NCBI GenBank assembly: GCA_963619325.1
Contig: CAVEVQ010000025.1
Coordinates: 1-38,357, forward strand
DNA: 38,357 nucleotides
Direction of reading: 5' to 3'
Source of the DNA: UBA1181 sp963619325
GTDB taxonomy: Bacteria; Bacteroidota; Bacteroidia; Bacteroidales; Paludibacteraceae
Made by a program: the position numbers and the translations under genes. Positions within the stretch are counted from its first letter, which is position 1, and every line of letters begins with the position of its first letter. Positions 18,420 through 26,567 of the stretch are shown here, in pieces. The notes under the pieces were generated by a model that was not told where the DNA came from, made no database searches, and worked only from the letters and a program-made list of their open reading frames with translations.

Positions 18420-18470
18420 TTACAATAAAATTTTACACAGAGAATGCCTCTGCATTCTTCTTTTAAATCC

Positions 18471-18512
18471 AAAAAAAGAACAAACTCAAGAATATTCTTA
18501 AGCTTGTTCTTT
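18471..18512 (-). terminator. Terminator or attenuator between the 29-aa gene and rng
   Basis: On the minus strand AAAGAACAA at 18512-18504 pairs with its complement at 18483-18475. A nearly complete inner stem lies inside, and seven T follow. It is 38 bp after the small basic protein gene and about 50 bp before rng. A second small hairpin (AGAATGC/GCATTCT, 18441-18458) lies in the remaining rng leader. Confidence 0.75.
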
Positions 18513-18549
18513 GTCTCTTGCGCATATAGACTGCAAAAAACCTTAAGAA

Positions 18550-18639
18550 TTACTTCTTCTTATGACGGTTCTTCTTTAATCTCTTCTTGCGTTTGTGAGT
18601 AGACATTTTATGTCTCTTTCTCTTTTTTCCGCTTGGCAT
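18550..18639 (-). CDS. 29-aa basic AURKAIP1/COX24-domain protein
   Basis: A 29-residue protein beginning MPSGKKRKRHKM and ending NRHKKK, almost entirely Lys, Arg and His. It matches the short Bacteroidota proteins annotated with the AURKAIP1/COX24 domain. That domain is the C-terminal helix of the mitochondrial small-subunit ribosomal protein mS38. A ribosomal or rRNA-binding role is therefore likely but inferred. It lies 81 bp after HU on the same strand and ends before a strong terminator. It is too short for many gene finders. Confidence 0.85.
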   Translation of the reverse strand: MPSGKKRKRHKMSTHKRKKRLKKNRHKKK

Positions 18640-18720
18640 GGTTATAAAAATTTTAGGTTTATAATTATGAAAAGTTATTTCTGCGATCGCCGTTCCACAA
18701 ACGCGGTTCTCTTTCAATAT

Positions 18721-19014
18721 TTACTTCTGACTCGCGTCTATATCGCTCACTTTCGACATAAAAGTTTTAGCTGGTTTAAATGCGGGAATCTTATGTGCAG
18801 GAATCCGAATTGAGGTGCCTTTTGAAATGTTACGAGCTGTTTTCTCAGCCCTTTCCTTGATAATAAACGACCCAAAGCCTCTTAAAAAGACCTCTTCACC
18901 TCCTATCATCGCCTTCTTGACCTCTTCCATAAACGACTCTACAACCGTCAATACTTCAATTTTGTCGATGCCAGTCGATTTCGCGATTTCATTTACAATT
19001 TCCGCTTTAGTCAT
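18721..19014 (-). CDS. HU-family DNA-binding protein
   Basis: A 97-aa HU/IHF-type nucleoid protein. It starts MTKAEIVNEIAKSTGI. The dimer core is followed by GGEEVFLRGFGSFIIKERAEKTARN and the DNA-intercalating beta-arm with Pro (IRIPAHKIPAFKPAKTF). It bends and compacts DNA. The promoter is divergent from mutY. The 29-aa ribosomal-type protein follows on the same strand, a grouping of growth-related housekeeping genes. Confidence 0.95.
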   Translation of the reverse strand: MTKAEIVNEIAKSTGIDKIEVLTVVESFMEEVKKAMIGGEEVFLRGFGSFIIKERAEKTARNISKGTSIRIPAHKIPAFKPAKTFMSKVSDIDASQK

Positions 19015-19064
19015 CTTGCTAAACTGTTAATTTTTATGTTTTTATACTTAGTTTCAACAATGTG

Positions 19065-19090
19065 CAAATATAATCCTTTTTTAAGGATTA
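19065..19090. promoter_or_regulatory. HU promoter -7 element with adjoining palindrome
   Basis: On the minus strand 19072-19065 is TATATTTG, an exact -7 match, 51 bp before the HU start. Directly upstream lies a perfect 8-bp inverted repeat TAATCCTT-N4-AAGGATTA (19071-19090), inside the -7/-33 spacer region of HU and just before the mutY promoter. It could be an operator or only AT-rich symmetry. Confidence 0.5.
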
Positions 19091-19116
19091 AAAATAGACT
19101 ATAGCAAAATTTTTCT

Positions 19117-19124
19117 TACTTTTG
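19117..19124 (+). promoter_or_regulatory. Promoter -7 element of mutY
   Basis: TACTTTTG, an exact TAnnTTTG match 53 bp before the mutY ATG; no clear -33 box. Confidence 0.5.
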
Positions 19125-19177
19125 ACAACCAACTTCATTACGAATTTCTCGTTTTATCATCTGATAAACCAATTCCT

Positions 19178-20251
19178 ATGGACACCCCTTTTAGTGCTAA
19201 CGTCATTCGCTGGTACCAACTCAACAAACGAGATCTCCCCTGGAGAGACATCTCCGATCCCTACAAAATATGGGTCTCAGAGGTGATACTCCAACAAACT
19301 CGCATTGCTCAAGGATACGACTACTATCTTCGTTTTCTGGATAAATTTCCGACGATAGCCTCTCTCGCTAACGCATCGGAAGACGAGGTGCTGCTTGTTT
19401 GGCAAGGATTAGGCTACTATTCCCGCGCACGGAACATGCACTCCGCCGCAAAGCAAATAATGGAAAAGTTTAACGGTTCATTTCCAAGCACATACAACGA
19501 AATACGGTCGTTGAAGGGTGTTGGCAATTACACTGCGGCCGCTGTAGCCTCTTTTGCCTTCCATCTGCCCTACGCTGTGTTGGACGGCAATGTGTTTCGT
19601 GTCCTTTCTCGTTTCTTTAAAATTGACACACCGATCGACACGACAGCCGGAGTAAAAGAATTTCAGACGTTAGCACAAGAACTGATAGACAAAAAACGTC
19701 CCGAACTCTACAACCAAGGTTTAATGGATATTGGTGCAACTGTTTGCCTCCCTCAAAATCCACATTGTATGGAGTGTCCCCTCTCAGAAAGCTGTTTAGC
19801 TGCTGACCAGAAATGCCAGACAGACTACCCCGTGAAATCAAAGAAAATCCAAACAAAGGACCGTTTCTTTGTTTATTTTGCCGTCACAGAAAAAAACACA
19901 TACTTTCTACACCGAAGAGAAAATAAAGATATATGGGCAGGACTTTATGAATTCCCTCTAATGGAATTAGCCTCAACTTTTGATGAAAATGAAGATTTGT
20001 TCTTAATAACGACATTCTTCAGTAAAGAATTTGCCGATATCACAATAGAATCAATTTCTGCAGAAATGAAGCACATTCTGACGCACCAAACCCTGCACGT
20101 TTGGTTTATCACAGGATCTGCTAAACTGACTCATAACGATGGGAAATACATACGAGTGAGCCAGAATGAAATTGAGAACTACGCTGTCTCAAAGTTGACC
20201 AATCGCTATTTAGAGAGCAGAAAACAGATTACCTCCGTAATGACGGAATAA
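19178..20251 (+). CDS. mutY: A/G-specific adenine glycosylase
   Basis: A 357-aa base-excision repair enzyme that removes A opposite 8-oxoG. The catalytic Glu is E35 in VSEVILQQTR. The helix-hairpin-helix LKGVGNYTAAAVASFAF leads to the catalytic Asp in AVLDGNVFRVLSR. The 4Fe-4S ligands are in CLPQNPHCMECPLSESC (C-x6-C-x2-C-x5-C). The C-terminal ~130 residues form the NUDIX-like 8-oxoG recognition domain (FLHRRENKDIWAGLYEFPL). It is divergent from HU and convergent with pdxT, with only 28 bp between stops. Confidence 0.97.
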   Translation: MDTPFSANVIRWYQLNKRDLPWRDISDPYKIWVSEVILQQTRIAQGYDYYLRFLDKFPTIASLANASEDEVLLVWQGLGYYSRARNMHSAAKQIMEKFNGSFPSTYNEIRSLKGVGNYTAAAVASFAFHLPYAVLDGNVFRVLSRFFKIDTPIDTTAGVKEFQTLAQELIDKKRPELYNQGLMDIGATVCLPQNPHCMECPLSESCLAADQKCQTDYPVKSKKIQTKDRFFVYFAVTEKNTYFLHRRENKDIWAGLYEFPLMELASTFDENEDLFLITTFFSKEFADITIESISAEMKHILTHQTLHVWFITGSAKLTHNDGKYIRVSQNEIENYAVSKLTNRYLESRKQITSVMTE

Positions 20252-20279
20252 ACATAAGTAAACAAGCAAAAATAGGCGG

Positions 20280-20858
20280 TTAAGCACCTCTTCTCTTTAC
20301 AATATCAATAAACAATTGATGTACGGCGACGTCCTCGTTCAATTCCGGATGGAATGAAGTTACTATTTGATTGCCTTGACGAGCTGCGACGATACGATCC
20401 TCCACCATTGACAATACCTCAACACCCTCGCCTACCGACTCAATGTACGGAGCACGTATGAAAGTCATCGGCACTTTATGGTTAATTCCCTTAACCTCAG
20501 CCTCGGTGAAAAAGCTACCTAACTGCCGACCATACGCATTTCTGCGAGTCGTAATGTTCATCGTGTTAAACCGCTCTTTTTCCTCTCCAACCACATGAGC
20601 AGAAAGCAAGATAAGACCCGCACACGTTCCATACACGGGCAAACCTTTCTCTATATCCGCCTTGATTTGCTCACGCAAACCCAACTCGTTAAGCAATTTC
20701 AACATAGTCGTACTCTCACCTCCAGGCAAAATCAAACCATCCTTCGTCTTTTCCCAATCCGCCGCCTGCCGAACCTCGAACGACTCCACACCAATCTTAT
20801 CTAACATCTGACGATGTTCCCGAAAATCTCCTTGCAAAGCCAAAACCGCTATCTTCAT
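20280..20858 (-). CDS. pdxT: Pyridoxal 5'-phosphate synthase glutaminase subunit
   Basis: A 192-aa class I glutaminase that frees ammonia for PdxS. The family motif GGESTTM is at 47-53. The catalytic triad is Cys79 (GTCAGL), His170 and Glu172 (SFHPE). It follows pdxS by about 110 bp on the same strand. Together they give the DXP-independent route to vitamin B6. Confidence 0.96.
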   Translation of the reverse strand: MKIAVLALQGDFREHRQMLDKIGVESFEVRQAADWEKTKDGLILPGGESTTMLKLLNELGLREQIKADIEKGLPVYGTCAGLILLSAHVVGEEKERFNTMNITTRRNAYGRQLGSFFTEAEVKGINHKVPMTFIRAPYIESVGEGVEVLSMVEDRIVAARQGNQIVTSFHPELNEDVAVHQLFIDIVKRRGA

Positions 20859-20970
20859 ATTCTAATATATTTTATCTCAAACAATAATTATTGATTTTGT
20901 TTTAAAAGAACGGAGAACCTACTACAGTTCTCCGCCCACACGGAAATTATAACGTCATTGAGAAATTTTC

Positions 20971-21846
20971 CTATTTTCCTCTTTCTGCCATTAAGAGTTC
21001 TATTTCATGCTCATTGATGCCGACCATTGCCTCACCTAAGTCTTCACTCAACTCAGCCAACACTTTAGGGTCGTTGTAGTTGGTTACAGCCTTCACGATG
21101 GCAGCCGCACGTTTAGCTGGATTTCCACTCTTGAAGATGCCACTACCGACAAAGACACCTTCTGCACCGAGTTGCATCATCAAAGCGGCATCAGCAGGAG
21201 TTGCGACACCACCCGCAGCGAAGTTCACCACAGGTAATTTCCCATTTTCGTGAACATATTTTACCAACTCGTATGGTGCTTGCAATTGCTTAGCAGCCTC
21301 AAAAAGCTCATCCTCGCTCAAAGAAACCAATCGTCTCATCTCGCTCTGAATCAAACGCATGTGAGTAACCGCTTGAACAACATCACCCGTACCAGGCTCT
21401 CCCTTCGTACGAATCATTGTTGCACCCTCAGCAATACGACGAAGCGCCTCGCCTAAGTTCTTCGCACCACAAACGAAAGGAACATCAAACTTTGTTTTAT
21501 CAATATGGAAGACATTGTCCGCCGGAGACAAAACCTCACTCTCATCAATGTAGTCGATCTCGATAGCCTGCAAAATCTGCGCTTCCGCAATATGACCGAT
21601 ACGTACCTTCGCCATCACCGGAATAGAAACCGCTGCCTGAATTCCCTTAATCATCTTAGGGTCGCTCATACGAGAAACACCACCCGCGGCACGAATATCC
21701 GCTGGAATTCTCTCCAATGCCATTACAGCACATGCTCCTGCTTCCTCTGCTATTCTCGCTTGTTCGGGTGTCGTAACATCCATTATAACGCCACCTTTCA
21801 ACTGTTCTGCTAAATCACGATTTAATTTTTGTCTGTCGTTTGCCAT
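20971..21846 (-). CDS. pdxS: Pyridoxal 5'-phosphate synthase subunit PdxS
   Basis: A 291-aa (beta/alpha)8 barrel that forms PLP from ribose 5-phosphate, glyceraldehyde 3-phosphate and ammonia. The opening GGVIMDVTTPEQARIAEEAG, the Schiff-base lysine segment VMAKVRIGH, the FVCGAKNLGEALRRI lysine segment and the GGVATPADAALMMQLG phosphate site are all present. I use the second in-frame ATG (MANDRQKLNRD); the upstream MI adds two residues. The ThiD-like/AraC fusion gene lies 93 bp upstream on the same strand and may regulate it. Confidence 0.96.
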   Translation of the reverse strand: MANDRQKLNRDLAEQLKGGVIMDVTTPEQARIAEEAGACAVMALERIPADIRAAGGVSRMSDPKMIKGIQAAVSIPVMAKVRIGHIAEAQILQAIEIDYIDESEVLSPADNVFHIDKTKFDVPFVCGAKNLGEALRRIAEGATMIRTKGEPGTGDVVQAVTHMRLIQSEMRRLVSLSEDELFEAAKQLQAPYELVKYVHENGKLPVVNFAAGGVATPADAALMMQLGAEGVFVGSGIFKSGNPAKRAAAIVKAVTNYNDPKVLAELSEDLGEAMVGINEHEIELLMAERGK

Positions 21847-21939
21847 AATCAATCTATTTTTATTTTCTTTATTTTTTTATAAATTATATGATTGGTTCTC
21901 AGATGATATATCTCCAACCTTATTATCTAAAATTAAATG

Positions 21940-23091
21940 CTATTGATTAGAATTTCTAAACTCACTTGGCGCACACCCTTTCATCTGTTTGAAGAATTTG
22001 GTGAACTGCGCCTGCGAGGAGAAACCGAATTTATATGCCACCTCTTGAATGTTCTTATTGTCGCTTTTGAGTTCCACCTCTATCTCATGAATCAGGTGGT
22101 CGCGAATCAGATCTTTTGGAGAACGCCCCACCACCTTCTTGGTCACCTCAGCCAAATAGCGCGTGCTGACATTGAGCTTGTCGGCATAATAAGCAACATC
22201 GCTGTTCTCTTTACCGTGGAGCATAATCTCGCTCATCAGTTTATTGTAAAGTTCCATCAAATGAGTGGAGACTGTTCGTTTGCCACCATGATTCAGCAAT
22301 CTGCCACCATGACCCAATTTCATATCCAACGAATAAACTATCAGTCTATTGACATACTCTCTCGCTTTCATAACGGCGTTTTGAAGGTCAGCACCCATTG
22401 CGAGGAACGTAGCAATAGCCGCTGAGAAAGCGCCACTCACTCCATGAGCATTCCGATCAATAACACCTGGAGATGAAAAGAAAGTCGGCTCTTCACCACC
22501 ATATTTTACCAACACATCCGTATGCTGATCACTCATCACACTCGGACTCTGTAATAGAACAGCGTTACATCCCTGGTCTACAAGCAGTTGAGCGGCTTTA
22601 ACCATTGCATCCACATTCTCAATTTTCCTATTAAGAAGGAAGTCCGCCGCCTCACTCTTCAGATTCACCACTGTGCAAAGAGGAAATAGATACTTTTGCA
22701 ATACAGTGAGCGTTCGTCGATCTAACAGAATATCGCCATGGATAGAAACGACACCAGGATCACACACCACGAAACGAGGCTGATAATGTTTCAGCAGGTT
22801 CGAGATAGAGAGGATAGAAGCCTCATTACGGAGCAAACCCACTTTTACCACTTTAGGAGCGAGGTCTTCCATCACCGCACGAACTTGTCGTTCTACGATT
22901 TCGACGGGAAGATCGAACACCTCATGAATACCCACTGTGTTCTGCACCGTTACCGATGTAATAGCCGAAGTAGCATAGCCACCCAACGACGAAATTGTCT
23001 TGATATCCGCTTGGATTCCGGAGCCTCCGACACTGTCGGATCCCGTAATCGTCAAGATAGGTTCACAATTCATCGTTTTCTTCATTTCCAA
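21940..23091 (-). CDS. ThiD-like pseudokinase fused to AraC-type DNA-binding domain
   Basis: A 383-aa two-domain protein. Residues ~10-265 are a ThiD/PdxK-type ribokinase-fold domain. Its substrate-side motifs are intact (TITGSDSVGGSGIQADIKT at 14-32, SAITSVTVQNT at 42-52). The catalytic ones are not: the usual HGTGC loop is HGVSG at 216-220, with Gly where the catalytic Cys or Asp should be. The usual VKGGH strand is LLQSPS near 179-184. Residues ~280-383 are an AraC double helix-turn-helix (ADKLNVSTRYLAEVTKKVVG, then FGFSSQAQFTKFFKQMKG). I infer that it binds a B6 or pyrimidine-vitamin ligand and regulates transcription, probably of itself and pdxST. An active kinase is less likely. Confidence 0.8.
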   Translation of the reverse strand: MEMKKTMNCEPILTITGSDSVGGSGIQADIKTISSLGGYATSAITSVTVQNTVGIHEVFDLPVEIVERQVRAVMEDLAPKVVKVGLLRNEASILSISNLLKHYQPRFVVCDPGVVSIHGDILLDRRTLTVLQKYLFPLCTVVNLKSEAADFLLNRKIENVDAMVKAAQLLVDQGCNAVLLQSPSVMSDQHTDVLVKYGGEEPTFFSSPGVIDRNAHGVSGAFSAAIATFLAMGADLQNAVMKAREYVNRLIVYSLDMKLGHGGRLLNHGGKRTVSTHLMELYNKLMSEIMLHGKENSDVAYYADKLNVSTRYLAEVTKKVVGRSPKDLIRDHLIHEIEVELKSDNKNIQEVAYKFGFSSQAQFTKFFKQMKGCAPSEFRNSNQ

Positions 23092-23148
23092 ACACTTTTA
23101 CTTGTCAGAACACACGACATTACACTCTGTATATCAACAAAATACGCC

Positions 23149-23179
23149 TGACAAACTCAACTCAAAGTTCTATTTGTCA
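23149..23179. promoter_or_regulatory. Inverted repeat around the promoter of the ThiD-AraC gene
   Basis: A perfect inverted repeat TGACAAA-N17-TTTGTCA (23149-23155 and 23173-23179). A -7-like GAACTTTG on the minus strand (23170-23163) sits in its centre. Another TGACAAA lies at 23246-23252 and a near copy CTTGTCA at 23101-23107. The pattern fits an operator for the protein's own AraC domain. The remaining 23092-23352 region holds only this and the leuB terminator. Confidence 0.45.
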
Positions 23180-23280
23180 ATCTTTTCTTGAAGACGATGC
23201 AAAAGAATGATTTTATTTTTTAACGGCAAATTTTTGTTCCTATTTTGACAAAGAATAGGGAGAAAGGGGAAAAGAAACCA

Positions 23281-23318
23281 CAAAAAAAGGGCGCATCAGA
23301 TATCTCATCAATGCGCCC
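23281..23318 (-). terminator. Intrinsic terminator after leuB
   Basis: An 8-bp GC-rich stem GGGCGCAT/ATGCGCCC (23289-23296 with 23311-23318) with a 14-nt loop. On the minus strand it is followed by seven T. It ends the leu/cim operon. Confidence 0.85.
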
Positions 23319-23352
23319 ACTGTCAATAAATTAGAAACTTTTGCTAATGTTT

Positions 23353-24423
23353 TTATTTATTTGAGATATAGTCAACTAACCATTTGCCGACTTCACTCGT
23401 CTTGTATTTCTTTGCTCCTTCAAGGGCAAGATCCTCTGTTACAACCGCAGCGTTCAATGATGCAGCCACTGCCTCACGAATCAACGCACCCTCTGCCTTC
23501 GCATTGAATGCATACTCGAACATCATAGCGGCTGAAAGAACTGCTGCCAATGGGTTGGCAATATCTTTTCCTGCTGCTTGTGGGTAACTTCCGTGAATTG
23601 GTTCGAACAAACTTGTGTGTTCTCCTACTGACGCAGAAGCCAAAAGTCCCATAGAACCAGCGATCACACTTGCCTCATCCGTCAAAATATCACCGAATGT
23701 GTTCTCTGTTACCATAACGTCGAAGAACTTAGGGCAACGAACCAACTGCATTGCGGCGTTGTCGACAAACATATAGTCTGTCTTTACCTCTGGATAATTC
23801 TTCTCCATCTCTTGTCCTCTCTCTCTCCAAAGTCTTGAAGACTCCAACACGTTTGCCTTATCAACGATAGTCAGATGCTTTCTTCTTCTCATAGCATACT
23901 CAAAAGAGAGTTTCAAGATACGGTCAACCTCTTTTTGGCTGTAGATACAAGTATCGTATGCAACGGTTCCGTTCTCCTTGCGTCCCTTCTCTCCGAAATA
24001 CATACCACCTGTCAACTCACGAACACAAAGGAAATCTGCGCCATCTACCAACTCCTCTTTCAATGGAGAAGCCTTAACAAGTGATTTGTAAGTCTCAACA
24101 GGACGGAGGTTGGCGTACAACCCTAATTTCTTACGCATAGCGAGCAACCCTTGCTCTGGACGTACTTTTGATGTTGGATTGTTATCGTAGCGAGGATCAC
24201 CGACAGCACCGAAAAGCACTGCGTCTGACTTCATACAAAGTTCGTGTGTAGAATCAGGGTAAGCATCTCCGTATTTGTCGATTGCACACGCACCAACAAG
24301 GGCGGTATCGTATGTCAACTCGTGGTTGAACTTCTTTGCGATAGCTTTCACTACATCAAGTGCGACGCCAACCACTTCCGGTCCGATACCATCGCCTGGT
24401 AAAACTGCAAGATTTAGTTTCAT
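23353..24423 (-). CDS. leuB: 3-isopropylmalate dehydrogenase
   Basis: A 356-aa NAD-dependent oxidative decarboxylase. The start LAVLPGDGIGPEVV, the arginine pair in PEQGLLAMRKKLGLYANLRPV, the RELTGGMYFG loop and the metal-binding TENTFGDILTDEAS segment are diagnostic. It acts in leucine synthesis. With cimA next to it, it probably also oxidises 3-methylmalate for isoleucine. It is the last gene of the operon, and its ATG overlaps the cimA stop by one base (TAATG). Confidence 0.96.
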   Translation of the reverse strand: MKLNLAVLPGDGIGPEVVGVALDVVKAIAKKFNHELTYDTALVGACAIDKYGDAYPDSTHELCMKSDAVLFGAVGDPRYDNNPTSKVRPEQGLLAMRKKLGLYANLRPVETYKSLVKASPLKEELVDGADFLCVRELTGGMYFGEKGRKENGTVAYDTCIYSQKEVDRILKLSFEYAMRRRKHLTIVDKANVLESSRLWRERGQEMEKNYPEVKTDYMFVDNAAMQLVRCPKFFDVMVTENTFGDILTDEASVIAGSMGLLASASVGEHTSLFEPIHGSYPQAAGKDIANPLAAVLSAAMMFEYAFNAKAEGALIREAVAASLNAAVVTEDLALEGAKKYKTSEVGKWLVDYISNK

Positions 24424-25931
24424 TATTTCTCTTCTATTAAGTTTAACATTTTCTCTGTCGCTTGGATAGCGGCCTCTGTTTGGTCAGCATCCAATCCATG
24501 TGTCTTGAAGACACGATCTTTAAATTTCCAAGTAATCGTCGTATGCACGAGGGCATCCGTCTTTCCCCCTGGTGGAATGATTACCGCATAGTCTATCAAC
24601 TCCGGTGTCGGTTTGCCTAATTGCTTGTAAATCTTCCATAATGCCTTCGAGAACGCATCATACTGACCATCTCCTGGGGCTGTCGTCTGATAAACCTCAC
24701 CTTCCACTTCGATTTTCACCGTGGCTACCGGACGCAAGCCATGAGTGAGTGAGAGGGAGTAGTTAATCATCCTAATCTTTTGTTTTTCAACAGGATGCTT
24801 CAACACATCCGATATGATATATGGCAACTCGTCCTGAGTAACAATTTGCTTCTTGTCTCCCAATTCGATGATACGTTTCGTCACCTTATCCATGGCCTCT
24901 TCGTCTAACACAATGCCCAATTCCTCAATATTCTTTCGGATATTGGCTCTTCCAGACACTTTACCAAGCGCGTACTCACGTTGTCTGCCAAATCGTTCTG
25001 GAAGAAGTGCGTTGACATAAAGGTCGCCTTTGGAATCACCATCGGCGTGAACTCCAGCACACTGCGTGAAGACATTGTCTCCGATTATCGGTTTGTTATT
25101 CGGAATACGGACACTGGAGTAAGTCTCGACCAGTTTGCTGATCTGATATATTTTATCTTCTCTGATATGAGTCTTGATATTGAGTTGGTCGTGTAAAACA
25201 GCAACAACACTCGTCATCGGAGCATTTCCTGCTCTCTCACCCAATCCATTCACAGTGGTGTGCAACCCCTGAATGCCTGCCGAAGCTGCCATATAGACGT
25301 TGCCTAATGCGAGGTCGTAGTCGTTATGTGCATGAAAATCAAAATGATAATTCGGATAACGATCTACCATGTCCTTGCAAAACTCATACGTTTGGCGAGG
25401 ATTCAGAATGCCTAAAGTGTCGGGCAACATCACCCTTTTAACAGGTAAATCGGCAATCGCATCAAGATATTCATAAACATAATCACGAGAGTGAATCATA
25501 CCATTACTCCAATCTTCCATATAAAGATTGACGTCAACGCCATGTCTCTGCGCATCCAAAACAGCGTCTCGCACATCGGCAATGTGCTGTGCAGTAGTTT
25601 TGCGCAACTGACCCTCTACGTGTTTCTTCGACCCTTTCGTAAGGAGGTTCATCACTTTACAGCCCACCTTTTCAATCCATTCAAGGGATGTGCCTTTGTC
25701 CACAAAAGCCAACACCTCTACACGATCGAGATAACCTGCCACCTTCGCCCAATCAGCTATGCGTTTCACCGCATCAAACTCGCCCGCAGAAACCCGGGCG
25801 GAGGCAACCTCCACCCGGTCTACACCCAATGTTTCTAATAACATTTGGGCTATGCCAAGCTTTTCATGCGGAGCGAAAGAGACACCGGAGGTCTGTTCCC
25901 CATCACGGAGGGTTGTGTCCATTATCTCCAT
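24423..25931 (-). CDS. cimA: (R)-citramalate synthase
   Basis: About 502 aa, a LeuA-like synthase that joins pyruvate and acetyl-CoA to citramalate, the threonine-independent start of isoleucine synthesis. It has DTTLRDGEQTSGVSF at the N-terminus. It also has features of the Leptospira-type CimA rather than LeuA: VEVASARVSAGE, NLLTKGSKKH, NLYMEDWSNG, and a C-terminal regulatory domain ending in IPPGGKTDALV and DQTEAAIQATEKM. I start at ATG 25931 because AGGAG lies 5 bp upstream and homologues begin near it; ATG 25979 would overlap leuD. Substrate choice is inferred from family resemblance and the separate leuA in the same operon. Confidence 0.85.
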   Translation of the reverse strand: MEIMDTTLRDGEQTSGVSFAPHEKLGIAQMLLETLGVDRVEVASARVSAGEFDAVKRIADWAKVAGYLDRVEVLAFVDKGTSLEWIEKVGCKVMNLLTKGSKKHVEGQLRKTTAQHIADVRDAVLDAQRHGVDVNLYMEDWSNGMIHSRDYVYEYLDAIADLPVKRVMLPDTLGILNPRQTYEFCKDMVDRYPNYHFDFHAHNDYDLALGNVYMAASAGIQGLHTTVNGLGERAGNAPMTSVVAVLHDQLNIKTHIREDKIYQISKLVETYSSVRIPNNKPIIGDNVFTQCAGVHADGDSKGDLYVNALLPERFGRQREYALGKVSGRANIRKNIEELGIVLDEEAMDKVTKRIIELGDKKQIVTQDELPYIISDVLKHPVEKQKIRMINYSLSLTHGLRPVATVKIEVEGEVYQTTAPGDGQYDAFSKALWKIYKQLGKPTPELIDYAVIIPPGGKTDALVHTTITWKFKDRVFKTHGLDADQTEAAIQATEKMLNLIEEK

Positions 25932-25950
25932 TGCGACTCCTCTCTGCTTT

Positions 25951-26541
25951 TTATTTATGTTTCTTCTCGTACTCTTCAATCAAAGACTTCTTGCTCAACA
26001 AGTAGTCAATGTCGTCGTAACCATTCATCAAACATTCCTTCTTGTAAGCATTAATCTCAAATTTCTCACTCTTGCCAGTAGCCAAATTGGTAACCGTCTG
26101 ATTAGGCAAGTCTACCTTCACCTCCATCTTAGGATCAGCCTTTATGCTTGCGAAGAGTTCTGCGAGGAACTGCTCAGAAACAACAACTGGCAACACAAAG
26201 TTGTTCAACTCGTTGTTCTTGTGAATATCGGCGAAAAAGCTAGAGATTACGACACGGAATCCATAACCTGCGATAGCCCAAGCCGCATGTTCACGGCTAC
26301 TTCCACTACCGAAGTTTTTACCGGCGACAAGGATGCAACCACTATAAGTGGGGTCGTTCAAGACAAAACTTTTGATCGGATTTCCGTCTTTGTCATATCT
26401 CCAGTCGCGGAAGAGGTTTTCACCAAACCCAGCCTTATCTGTTGCTTTCAAAAAACGAGCAGGGATGATCTGGTCAGTATCCACATTCTCTAATGGTAAA
26501 GGAATGCAACTACTCGTGATTATATCAAATTTTTGTTTCAT
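25951..26541 (-). CDS. leuD: 3-isopropylmalate dehydratase small subunit
   Basis: A 196-aa swivel domain that pairs with LeuC to isomerise isopropylmalate, and by inference citramalate. Diagnostic segments are NVDTDQIIPARFLK near the N-terminus and GKNFGSGSSREHAAWAI, which contacts substrate. It is 26 bp after leuC and about 19 bp before the chosen cimA start. Confidence 0.96.
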   Translation of the reverse strand: MKQKFDIITSSCIPLPLENVDTDQIIPARFLKATDKAGFGENLFRDWRYDKDGNPIKSFVLNDPTYSGCILVAGKNFGSGSSREHAAWAIAGYGFRVVISSFFADIHKNNELNNFVLPVVVSEQFLAELFASIKADPKMEVKVDLPNQTVTNLATGKSEKFEINAYKKECLMNGYDDIDYLLSKKSLIEEYEKKHK

Positions 26542-26567
26542 GATTCTTCTCTTTTGTGGTTTTTGAC

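Noticed and set aside
25932..25979. Longer CimA start at 25979
   Set aside because: It would overlap leuD by 29 bp; ATG 25931 has AGGAG at a good distance and matches family N-termini.
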